A stretch of 19,999 nucleotides of DNA from Pigoraptor vietnamica (lineage: Eukaryota; Opisthokonta; Filasterea): contig CALSCQ010000115.1 in the NCBI GenBank assembly GCA_943704525.1, positions 1 to 19,999 of the forward strand, read 5' to 3'. The position numbers and the translations under genes were made by a program. Shown in pieces: positions 1 through 10,519 of this stretch. Numbering within the stretch: position 1 is the stretch's first letter; the number at the start of each line of letters is the position of its first letter. The notes under the pieces were generated by a model. The model was not told where the DNA came from and ran no database searches. It was given only the letters and a program-made list of their open reading frames with translations.

Positions 1-23
1 GGGGGGGCTCGATTGCTTTGCAG

Positions 24-1949
<1,926 letters not shown>

Positions 1950-2519
1950 GGACAAAGGGCGGTGCCCGTGTTTCCCCAATGAATTGCGTGCTCTAGTTAA
2001 GCAGGTGTGTTGCAAACGGGAGTCAGCGCGGAGAAATGGCTGAAAGGCTGTTCACTCGACACGAGCACCCGCACAAGGCGCGGCGACCAAACGCGGCGGG
2101 CAGCGGATGTGCTCCGGCGAGTGTCAAAACAAGGCGATATAGACAAGGCGGGAAACGACGCAGTCACGCAAGGGCACACGCGAGAGAAACGCACGCAGAA
2201 AAAGAAAGGACGCTAATAGCGGGGCGGAGGGCGCTGGTAGCGGGGCGGCGGGGACTTGAAACGTCGGCGCGCGGGCGGAACAGGGCAGGCGGCACCTTCG
2301 GCGTGCGCGTCCGCTGCCACAAAGCTGCAGCGGCTGCTCCCGCACACGTCCGTGTAGACGGTTCGCGCGCTGCACGACGACATTCGCAGCTGCGGACCAA
2401 ACGCCGCCGACAGCATGGCCGAGGTCAGCGGGCCGGCGTGTGCGTCCGGACCGAGCGATGCGCCGAGGGACGGGTACAGCGAAAGGGACGACCCGGGCCC
2501 CACGTCTGACTCGGCGCCG
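1950..2519. other. Intergenic region between convergent kinase and F-BAR genes
   Basis: These 570 bp hold the 3' ends of two genes converging on each other. I see no conserved coding signal, RNA gene or clear AATAAA signal. The stretch 2218-2252 carries an imperfect direct repeat of the core TAGCGGGGCGG. A reading frame on the minus strand stays open down to 2213, but it does so in a different frame from the SH3 exon and is probably a GC-richness artefact. Confidence 0.6.
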
Positions 2520-3366
2520 TCAGCACATCTCGACAAAGTTGGTGGGGAGCATTCCCTGTCGCCCGTTGAGCTCGCCGAGCCACCACAGGTCGTCCTCCTT
2601 GTTGACGATGGTGATGACGTCGCCGGCGCGGAAGCTGAGCTCTTCGTCGCCCTGGGCGTCGTAGTCGTAGAGGGCTCGCACACATTCTGGTACGCGGGAG
2701 CGTTCGCGTGCGCGTGCATGTTCGCGTGCGGGTCGGGAAAGGTGGGGGCGGCGGGGTGTTCGTCAGCAGGGTGCACGGCCAGCGAGGGGATGAGTTCGAG
2801 ATAGATGCAGCTGCCTTCGCGGCGCGCAGGGAGGGAGGCGGTGGAAGCAGAGAGGGGGTGGGGCGTCCGCTCGGCACGGCGGGTTCGGCGGGGTGGTGGC
2901 GTGGGGGTGGGCGTGAGGGGAGGCGCGTGCGCGACCGGGGGTGCATGGGTGTCTGCCAACTCGGACCATCGGCGGCACTCAAGCGCGCGGTCCACTAATC
3001 GAGTGTGCGCGGTGAGCGTGGGAACGTCGAAACAGTCGCAGACAGTGTATCACAAATTTCCCACGACCTCCGTGCCAAAACAAAGTGCTAAAACGACGGG
3101 TTACAAAAAAAGGCGACTCACCCCCATCGGCGCGAGAAAACTCCTCCTCCTGGACGGGCGGCGGGGGTGCGGGTGCTCCCCGCAGAGTCCCGCTCGACGG
3201 CGTGGTGAACGAGCCCGTACCGCGACGGATGGTGCCGCCGCCGTTCGACGAGAACGAGGACGTGCGGCGGCCAGCGTCAAACGATGTCGAGGCGCCGGAA
3301 TAAAAGTTGACGTATTGCGCGGGCGCTGCGCAGGGTTGCGCCAGAAGACGTGTGTGTGAGCGCAAT

Positions 3367-3447
<81 letters not shown>

Positions 3448-5737
3448 GGGCACAAAAAGAGGGGAGGGTTAATGATACGAGAGAAACGTCGGCTGGGCGA
3501 TCGAACCCCACGGGGCACGTGATGCGTTTTGAAGCGCACGAACGGGGGGCGCCCCACCTGGACGGTCGCGGCCCGTCCCAACGGTTTGTGCGACCGTTTC
3601 GACGTCGGCTTCAGGACTGCACGCCTCGAGTGACTTGCGAATCTTCTCGTACGACTGGAGAGAACAGAAGAAGAGGCGCGGTTAGGAGATAAAGTGAGGG
3701 TAGATAAAGAGAGACAAGAGGCTCCAAATGAATCCAAGTAAACGTGTGGCATGAGCAAGGGACCACGGGGACAACACGCAAAAGGCACGTGACCGGGTGC
3801 GCCCACCTGCTCGTCAAACTGTGTCTGGGAGACAAAGACGTTCAGCGTGTTCCACACCGTGTCGCGCGTGAAATTGATGCGCTCAACATCGATCTCTTGG
3901 AAGCGCTGAGGTGGCGAAAGGGAGGCCAATGGCAGTTTCAGTACTCGAACACATTGAGCTGCAACATAGACACTGCTGGCAGTGCCATCCGAACGTCGCA
4001 ATAGACTACGAGCCCCACAATAACAGCAAAATGCGACAGAGTTGCGCGCGTTACTCACCGTTGCGCACATGACAAACTCCTCCTCCCAGCCGACGCGAAT
4101 CTCCTCGAGTTGGCGCACGGCCTCTTGGTATTGCGTGTCTGCACGGCAAGCGGCGCACCAACGTTCGAATCCGAACTGGGGAAAACAACAAAGGGCAGCG
4201 ACTGCCAACGTTTTTCCGTTCGAACAGATGGGCCACTCCGGCACACAAACCGCTCAATGCACTCACCCGCAGAGTGTGCCGACTGCCGGGCCTTGTCAGC
4301 CTTTTGGCGTGCCTGCGCAAGGGATGTGAGAGTCTCTCGGATGCCATTCCAGTACTCTCAACTCGAACCCGCACAGTGCATGCACGCAGAAGGGCAGGGC
4401 AAACAAGGGCTGCTCGACACCGCGGAATTTGCGACGCTAACACCGAGCACCGCACTGGACACTGCACGGCCAAAATTGCAAAGTACATACGTCGCCGCAC
4501 ACACGATGCACGGGACGCACGCGAATACCTTGGCGGGGTCCTTGCCACCGCCCCTGTTGGCCGCCTCCTCCGCCGCGTCGGCCTCTTTGCACTTCGAGTC
4601 GTAGTTCTTCTTTGCCTGACGGGACACGCGAAGAAGCCAGGTGAGCACCTCAAGCAGAACGAGACCCAGTGTGTGCTAGGGGACAGATGCAGACGCGATG
4701 ATACGGGCGATGTCCACATGCCTTGACCATTTTCTCGTACGCGCTCAGCTTTGACTTTTGCGACTTCTTCAGCGGATCCTCGGCCTGCAATTCGCAGAGA
4801 CATTAGACGACGCCGGCCGTTGGAAGGCGTCGACATACGCGGCAAGGCACACGCACACAAGCGGCAAGGGACGTGCACACGCACCGCCTTGCGGTCCAGC
4901 TTCTGCCTCGTTTTGAATTCCATGAGGGGCTTCTCAAACTCCGTCAACAGCTGCGCCGCCATGCGAATGTGCGCCTGACCCATCTCGTCGGTCTCTGCGG
5001 GCGCGTTGGCAGAGAAAAAACTCAGCATGCACCAGGACAAGCCATCACTCTTCACGAATTCAACGCACACAAGCACACGTGCACAACACGAAACTTGCAC
5101 GCGCGCACGCAAAAAAGCACATGCGCACATACGCATACACAACGTACCTTGCCGAAGCGACTCGATGGCGGCCTTGAGCGTGCTGCAGATCGCACGAATC
5201 TTTGCGTCAAGCTTCACATAGTTTGACACTCAGTTGGCGCGCCACACACTCACCCAATCTCGTCCTTTCCCCCAAGCATCTTGGCAAGGTTGGACAACTC
5301 CTTCCCATAGCTCTCCTCGATCTTCGCTCTGTCGTTCGATGTGCGTACAATCAATGACATGAAAAACCCAGAAGCCCCCCAAATAACAACACAACACACA
5401 TACCACACACACCACACTCACGCACGCACACGCACGCTCCCTCTCTCGCCCACCGTCGCTTAATGTACTCTGCCACGTTCTTCGTCAAGAGCTTCCCGTC
5501 GGTGAGTCGCTTCGCCAGCGCATCGTAGCCGGCGGTTGAACCGAGGTCACCGCCCTGTCCATCGCACCCAACAAAAAAAAAAAAAATCAGCCACACAAAG
5601 AGCACTGCACACGCATCGACTTGTTCGATGCACACACACACACATCGACACGCTCTCACACATTAGCGGGAAAAGCGCACACGCTTCTGCGCGTAACAAC
5701 CACACACCCAAAAACTGTCGGCATACGCGCACGACAT
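2520..5737 (-). CDS. F-BAR and SH3 domain protein (PACSIN/syndapin-like)
   Basis: A membrane-bending adaptor: the F-BAR dimer binds and curves phosphoinositide membranes, and the SH3 recruits proline-rich partners such as dynamin or WASP regulators in endocytosis and actin assembly. Exons read on the minus strand: 5737-5708, 5554-5454, 5328-5254, 5182-5148, 4994-4885, 4784-4722, 4615-4529, 4312-4267, 4138-4059, 3905-3807, 3654-3558, 3325-3122, a linker exon starting at 2994 or 2952, and 2686-2520. The start is MSCAYADSFW, the usual F-BAR beginning, joined to GGDLGSTAGYDALAKRL. Then come RAKIEESYGKELSNLAKML, IGTLKAAIESL, ETDEMGQAH, AKKNYDSKCKEAD, RFQEIDVERINF and SYEKIRKSLEAC; residue ~270 shows GTGRDRPAPAQYVNFY, the F-BAR end. 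A Pro/Ser/Gly linker precedes a C-terminal SH3 (ALYDYDAQGDEELSF, DDLWWLGELNG, GMLPTNFVEMC, stop). All phases agree except the linker-to-SH3 donor, which I could not fix (2877 GT or 2814 GC). The length of about 400 residues suits PACSINs. Confidence 0.9.
3368..3446. repeat. 79-nt poly-A (poly-T in the F-BAR transcript)
   Basis: An uninterrupted run of 79 A on the plus strand lies within the F-BAR intron 3326-3557. In the transcript it reads as poly-U ending about 42 nt upstream of the acceptor at 3326, so it could act as an extreme polypyrimidine tract. Assembly length of such a run is unreliable. Confidence 0.95.
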
Positions 5738-6170
5738 TTTTTTCCCCTCGCGGCCACACGGCGCGGCCGATGCCCACAACAGACAATCAGGGAAGAGTGT
5801 AGATGCAACACGGCTGTTGTTGTTCGCGAAAGGTCTTTCGCCTCAACGTCGACGATCCGGACAAACTCGAGAGTGCGCGCCAAAAGGGCTGTCAACGGAG
5901 CCGCAATCGCACTCTGACCACAAACAGAGTGATGCACACACACGTTGACTCGAAGCCAAACGCGCGCGTGCGCACTTAAGCCGTGTCCGCCCGCGACGCA
6001 GTCATCGCATGCATCGCGTGTGGTGAGTGTGACTGTGTGTGTGTGCGTGTGTGTGTGGCTGTGCGTGTGTGACACAAGGGTGTGTCCGCAAAGCCGCTGA
6101 GCGCGTTTAGGATGCCGTCCTCAGATTCACCGAGAGTCACGTGAGCATACCAAAAGTAAGAAAAGTAAAG
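5738..6170. other. Upstream region of the F-BAR gene, GT-rich patch
   Basis: This 433-bp stretch lies between the F-BAR start codon and the tRNA 3' end and should contain the F-BAR promoter and 5' UTR. I see no TATA box and no coding signal. A GT/GC-rich alternating patch at about 6020-6072 is the only compositional feature; the tRNA termination T runs are at its right edge. Confidence 0.55.
6152..6164 (-). terminator. RNA polymerase III terminator of tRNA-Glu
   Basis: Read on the minus strand, two TTTT runs (6164-6161 and 6155-6152) begin seven bases past the tRNA 3' end. Runs of four or more T are the standard Pol III stop signal. Confidence 0.75.
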
Positions 6171-6242
6171 TTCCCATGCGGGGAATCGAACCCCGGCCAC
6201 GGCGGTGAGAGCGCCGGATCATAACCACTAGACTACATGGGA
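6171..6242 (-). tRNA. tRNA-Glu (anticodon CUC)
   Basis: The 72-nt minus-strand sequence folds into a full cloverleaf. The acceptor TCCCATG pairs with CATGGGA, followed by discriminator A (6171). A D-arm with the A-box AGTGGTTA comes next. The anticodon stem CGGCG/CGCCG encloses the loop CTCTCAC with anticodon CTC. The T-arm CGGGG-TTCGATT-CCCCG contains the B box GGTTCGATTCC (6192-6182). It has the same layout as typical eukaryotic tRNA-Glu. There is no intron and CCA is not encoded. It sits between the divergent F-BAR and USP genes. Confidence 0.97.
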
Positions 6243-6530
6243 TGACGTTACAACGGTTATTACCAAACGGCCGCTATTGAGGGTGACTCTGTCTATTGGA
6301 GTGAATCCGCAACTTCACGCTGACACGCCAACACACCATCAAACCTCACGCCTTCTTATTCCATTGTCCCAGGAGCGCTTTTTCGCGCGTGCACAATTCT
6401 TCTGTGTGGTCGCAATAGTTTGACGCTGTCTCTGTGTGCGCGCGTGTGTAGTGCGCCTGTGATTCGTCGCCTTGGGGGAGCCATTGGCTTGCGTCAGTGT
6501 CCGTCATGCCGCACTCGTAACACCTCGAGG

Positions 6531-8178
6531 ATGGGGATCGCCGGTTCGCGCGTCGAAAAGTCCCTCGGCGCAGGCGTCCCCGAAGACGAGCGCTTCTTTG
6601 GCTTTGAGAATTTTGGCAACACGTGCTACTGCAACTCTGTGCTGCAGGCGCTGTTTTTCTGTCGCCCCTTTCGCCAGTGCTTGCTCGCCCACCACGCCGC
6701 CGTCACCGCGGGGAGCGCGCACGAGGATGACCTGCTCGCGTGTCTCGCGGAGCTCTTCGCGCAAATAGCGGGGCAGAAGAAGCGGTGCGGGGTGCTCGCG
6801 CCGCGAAAGTTTGTGGCGAGATTGCGCAAGGAGAACGAGCTGTTTCGCGGCTACATGCACCAGGATGCGCACGAGTTTCTCAACTTTCTGCTGAATTCAA
6901 TCGCCGAACGCCTCGCTGCGGATAAGAAGGCCGATCCACGGCCGAATAAGTACGATGGTTGCAACGGCATCCCATCAGCGTCGAGGGGCGCGGCCGAGGG
7001 TAACGGGCACGCCGGCGGCGCGCCCGAGTCGACTTCGCCGCACGCGCTGGCGTGTGACTCGCTCAAGTGTGCGTGTCGGCCGAGCACCGACGGCCACAAG
7101 GCGGCGACGTGGGTGCACGCCATCTTTGAGGGGGTGTTGACGAGCGAGACGCGGTGTCTCAGCTGCGAGTGCGTCAGCAGCAAGGACGAGTCGTTCCTGG
7201 ATTTGTCCGTGGACATTGAGCAGCACACGTCGATCACGGGGTGCTTGCGGAACTTTTCGTCGACCGAGACGCTCTGCCGCGAGCACAAGTACTACTGCGA
7301 GAACTGCTGCAGCTTGCAGGAGGCGCAGAAGCGCATGCGCATAAAGCGGCTTCCGCGCGTCCTGGCGCTGCACCTGAAGCGCTTCAAGGTGGGGGCCCTG
7401 CAGCTATCTATCGCCAGTTTAATTGCCATCGTAATTCGCGTCGTTGTGTCCCATGCATTGCGTGCGGACAACTGTACGTCTCGTGTTTAGCTGTTGTTAC
7501 ATAGACGTGTGCATTGTGCGCTGTGGCCGGACGCACCGTATTAGTTGTTCATCGATCTCGTGTCCCGCACAGTACATGGAGGACCTCCGGCGGCTGCGCA
7601 AGTTGCACCACAGGGTCGTGTTTCCGCTCGAGCTGCGGCTCTTCAACACTTCGGACGATGCGGTCGATGCCGATCGCATGTACGATCTGTTTGCCGTCGT
7701 CGTGCACGTGGGCGGGTGAGTGCGAGTGTGCTCGCGTAGGCAGATGATTAACTGCGACCGTACCTGCTCTCTCGTTGTGGATATTGATCTCTCACTTTCG
7801 TTGATATGATCTCTCGTTGTTTCGCGCGCACAGCGGGATGAACCACGGCCACTACATTTGCGTTGTCAAGAGCCACGGGCATTGGATCGTGTTCGACGAC
7901 GACAATCTCGAGGTGCGTCCGCAGTTGTCATGTATTTGGGCGCGTGCCGACGTGTCCGCGTAGTAGGTGTGTTGTGTGTGCGTGTGTGGTGTGTGCGTTC
8001 GCGTGCAGTGCGCGTGCATGACAATGGCTCATATTTAATGCCTAAATCGCAGCTGATGCAGGGCGCCGATCTCAAGCAGTTTTTCGGCGCCGCGACAGAC
8101 AGTGGTGGGCAACAGTCTTCAGAGTCCGGCTACATCCTCTTCTACGAGTCGCGCATGGAAACTGGCGTGTCGGCGTGA
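6531..8178 (+). CDS. USP12: Ubiquitin carboxyl-terminal hydrolase, USP12/USP46 (plant UBP3/4) type
   Basis: A cysteine protease that removes ubiquitin from substrates; family members work with WD40 cofactors (WDR48/WDR20). Exons are 6531-7388, 7573-7715, 7834-7912 and 8053-8178, giving 401 residues, against about 370 in animals. The Cys box is [18 protein letters not shown] (catalytic Cys32), followed by [14 protein letters not shown]. The zinc-finger pairs are CLSC and CENC, with [16 protein letters not shown] between. The His box is [20 protein letters not shown], with FDDDN supplying the acidic residue, and the end is [13 protein letters not shown] low-complexity insert of roughly 40-50 residues (about 145-190) precedes TWVHAIFEG. 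The start [10 protein letters not shown] matches the MGAAGSK-type N-terminus of plant UBP3/4 and fits an N-myristoylation signal (Gly2, Ser6). All introns have GTG donors. The 5' flank 6243-6530 (288 bp) separates it from the tRNA; the 3' end converges on TAF12 with a 271-bp gap in which I see nothing. Confidence 0.95.
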
Positions 8179-8449
8179 GGAGGGTCATGGAGTGCGCACG
8201 AACACACTTGTTGTCTCGGCCCATTCAAACTGCAGTTGTGTCGTCGTCGTTTTGCGTGTCGCGTGAAAGCGTTGCGTGCGGCTTTCTATTTGCGTCTTCC
8301 CTAATACATCAGCTGGTTCTGAGAAAAGGGCCGGACGAACACCTTTTGGATGCACAGACGTAGATTTAAGCGCCACGCAATCGATTCACCACGCACGCAC
8401 TGCAACACAGGCGGACACACACACAGAGGACGCGACGCGCAGCCGGCGC

Positions 8450-10057
8450 TCATTTCTTTGCCGGTCGCGTTTGCTTGGGGATGTGGCGAAGTTGCTCGAG
8501 ATAGCGGTCCGTTGGGAGCACCTGAGCACGCGAGTCGGCGTGTCAATCCCGGACGTATAGAGACATCACAACGACCCACCACAGAATGCACAGAGACCAG
8601 AACTCAAGCAACACGTCTTGTAAGCACGCACCCGCTTTGCCGGCCGGTCCTCCTTCTCCTCGGGATCAATGTCAATGGCCTTGATGTCCCAGTTGCGCTC
8701 TGGAGAGACACAAATGTGAGAAGACGCACAAGAGCAGCACGAGTTGAGTGAACGCGCACGCGCACGCACAACGCGCGTGCAGCACTTGCACGCACACAAT
8801 GTGAGAAGACGCACAGAGCAGCACGAGTTTGAGTGAACACGCACGTGCGCGTGCAGCACTTGCACGCACTCAGCGTAAGCGTACGCAAACGACACGACTC
8901 TGCCCATTAATACAAGCCAACGCACGCATGGATTTCAGCAACAACCGATATCACGCACAGCGAGCACCCACCGAGGTGGAGCTTCACGTCGCGCACTTCC
9001 AGGCGCGAAGACCCGCGCAGTTTGGCGAGCTGGCACGCATACGACACCACGTGCTCCACAAACTCGTCCCCAATGTCCAGGAGCATCTTGGGCGAGAATA
9101 GCGACGAGCGCGGGAGCGGTAAGTGGGAGACCCGTGTGTGTGCGTGTATGCGTGCGTGTGTGTATGTGCGTGCGTGTCTATGCAACACAGCAGGAGCCCC
9201 ATGTATCGACAACCGTGACAATAGCGAGACAGAGGAACGACGCCGAGCAACCGCGACAATACGCAGGCTTTTCGCAATAACGCACCTCTTCGAGCTGATC
9301 GTCGACCGTCTCGCGCGGCTTGATCTCGTCGAGAATATCCTGTATCTTCTTCTTGGCAAGGAGGCGGTTGCCGCCCGCTTTGCCAACGCCAGCGTCCGTG
9401 CGCCGTTGCGTCACCCCGCCCGGCCCTCCCCTCCGAATTTGCTGCTATGCAAAACAGACATGAACGGACCGTGAGTTCGCACGATGGCGACACTCCGAAG
9501 AATCAGCGGGCACTTCGTTTCACACACAGTGTGCATATGTGCGTGCTGCGCGCGCGCGCGTGTATGCATGCAAACATTCCGCGTTCGTTCCCCACCCTCG
9601 GCGGCGGCTGCGACGTGGGAACGCGCGAAGCCTGCGACTGTGCCATGGTGGTCGGCGCCGCAGCCGTCACGGGCGGTCTTGCCTGCATCGCCGCTTGCTG
9701 AGCTTGCGGCTGTGCGGGCGCTTGCGGCTGGGCTGCGGGGACGGGCTGACTTGCGGGCGCAGAGAGTCCGTCCTGTGAATGCGCGGGTTCGTTTGTGAGG
9801 GGCGCAAACATATGTCGGTGTGTGCACACACGAGGAGACGACAGGGCATCGTCCGCAAAAAGCACAATAAACACACACACAAAAGCACTATTGGCAAACA
9901 CAAGTGAGGCAGGGAGAGCAGATCATGGCGCACGAAAAAAAAAAAAAAACAAAAGACTCAAGGCAAAGGGAAAAGATGCGCCCACCTGCGTCGATGGGAG
10001 TCGCCCCGCAGTGATGTTGATGCCGGGACGCCCGATGATCGCCGACGGAATCTCCAT
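8450..10057 (-). CDS. TAF12: TFIID/SAGA subunit TAF12 (histone fold)
   Basis: A nuclear general transcription factor subunit whose H2B-like histone fold pairs with TAF4 in TFIID and with ADA1 in SAGA. Minus-strand exons: 10057-9986, 9772-9596, 9444-9286, 9086-8972, 8699-8632 and 8521-8450, total 220 residues with every phase consistent. The start is MEIPSAIIGRPGINITAGRL. Residues ~25-83 form a Gln/Pro/Ala-rich region typical of TAF N-termini, followed by a Gly/Arg stretch. The histone fold spans about 108-182: LLAKKKIQDILDEIKP, DDQLEE joined to MLLDIGDEFVEHVVSYACQ, LAKLRGSSRLEVRDVKLHL, and ERNWDI across the next junction. This matches the TAF12 signature in which EVKDVQLHLERQW follows. The C-terminus YLEQLRHIPKQTRPAKK corresponds to the basic tail of the family. 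It is divergent from the esterase gene at 10520, sharing a 462-bp intergenic region. Confidence 0.94.
8713..8869. repeat. Imperfect ~80-bp tandem duplication in a TAF12 intron
   Basis: Copy 1 (8713-8795) and copy 2 (8798-8869) both begin AATGTGAGAAGACGCACA and end GCAGCACTTGCACGCAC. Copy 2 lacks about 11 bases of the central CG-rich part and has single-base differences. The duplication lies wholly within the intron 8700-8971 and leaves the splice sites intact. Confidence 0.85.
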
Positions 10058-10519
10058 TTTGTTAACGGTGTCGCACGCGAGTGCACGCAACTGTAAGTGT
10101 CGCTTGACTCAGGGATACATCCGTCGCACACTGCAAACACGCACGCGGGAAGAGCGAGGGGGGGAAGAAGGGGCCGTTACAAAACGCTACAACCGCAAGA
10201 GAGAAGAAATGTGCACTGGAACCTGACAACTTGAAACGTGACACAGCTGTCGCGAATCCCCCACCCTAACCACCCCCATGAAACCTCCACCTTCGACTGC
10301 ACAGTGAAACCCCCACCTTCGACTGCACAGTGAAACCCCCACCTTCGACTGCACATTGAAACCCCCACCTTCGACTGCACATTGAAACCTCCACCTTCGA
10401 CTGCACAGTGAAACCTCCACCTTGTCTCATACACTCCCGACGCCACCTTCGGCGGTTTGACAGCATGGAGGTGTCTACACGTAACAAAGCTACTCAATCG
10501 CAGTGCGGCCCTTTGACGC
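10058..10519. promoter_or_regulatory. Shared upstream region of divergent TAF12 and esterase genes
   Basis: These 462 bp separate two start codons pointing outward, so they must hold both 5' UTRs and promoters, possibly one bidirectional promoter. There is no evident TATA box. The right half contains the 26-bp tandem array (10280-10423). No coding potential is seen beyond frames generated by the repeat. The promoter role is inferred from position only. Confidence 0.55.
10280..10423. repeat. 26-bp tandem repeat array, 5.5 copies
   Basis: Five full head-to-tail units start at 10280, 10306, 10332, 10358 and 10384, and a partial unit covers 10410-10423. The unit runs GAAACCYCCACCTTCGACTG then CACAKT. 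Only two positions vary: unit position 7 (T or C) and position 25 (G or T). The near identity implies recent expansion or homogenisation. A truncated sixth unit stops after CCACCTT. The units abut with no spacers, so this is not a CRISPR array. Confidence 0.95.

Noticed and set aside
2036-2509. 157-codon plus-strand ORF between the convergent genes
   Set aside because: Composition is arginine/alanine-rich, with no motif and no clear start context; probably chance openness.
3368-3446. Poly-A as the tail of a retroposon on the plus strand
   Set aside because: The DNA upstream on that strand is the antisense of an F-BAR exon, so no inserted element precedes the tail.
3485-3520. Minus-strand GGTTCGAT resembling a tRNA T-arm
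   Set aside because: The flanking five bases do not pair and no cloverleaf follows; it lies in an F-BAR intron.
4150-4185. GTTCGAATCC resembling a tRNA B box
   Set aside because: No T-stem, anticodon arm or acceptor pairing can be formed around it, and it lies inside an F-BAR intron.
4051-5229. 392-codon continuous minus-strand ORF
   Set aside because: It shares the frame of some F-BAR exons but runs through introns with clear GT-AG ends; only the spliced reading matches the family.
9411-9933. Several minus-strand ORFs rich in Cys/His/Arg
   Set aside because: They include TAF12 intron sequence; only the spliced Gln/Pro-rich frame continues into the histone fold.
10280-10423. CRISPR-like array
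   Set aside because: The 26-bp units abut directly with no unique spacers, and the surrounding DNA is eukaryotic with spliceosomal introns.
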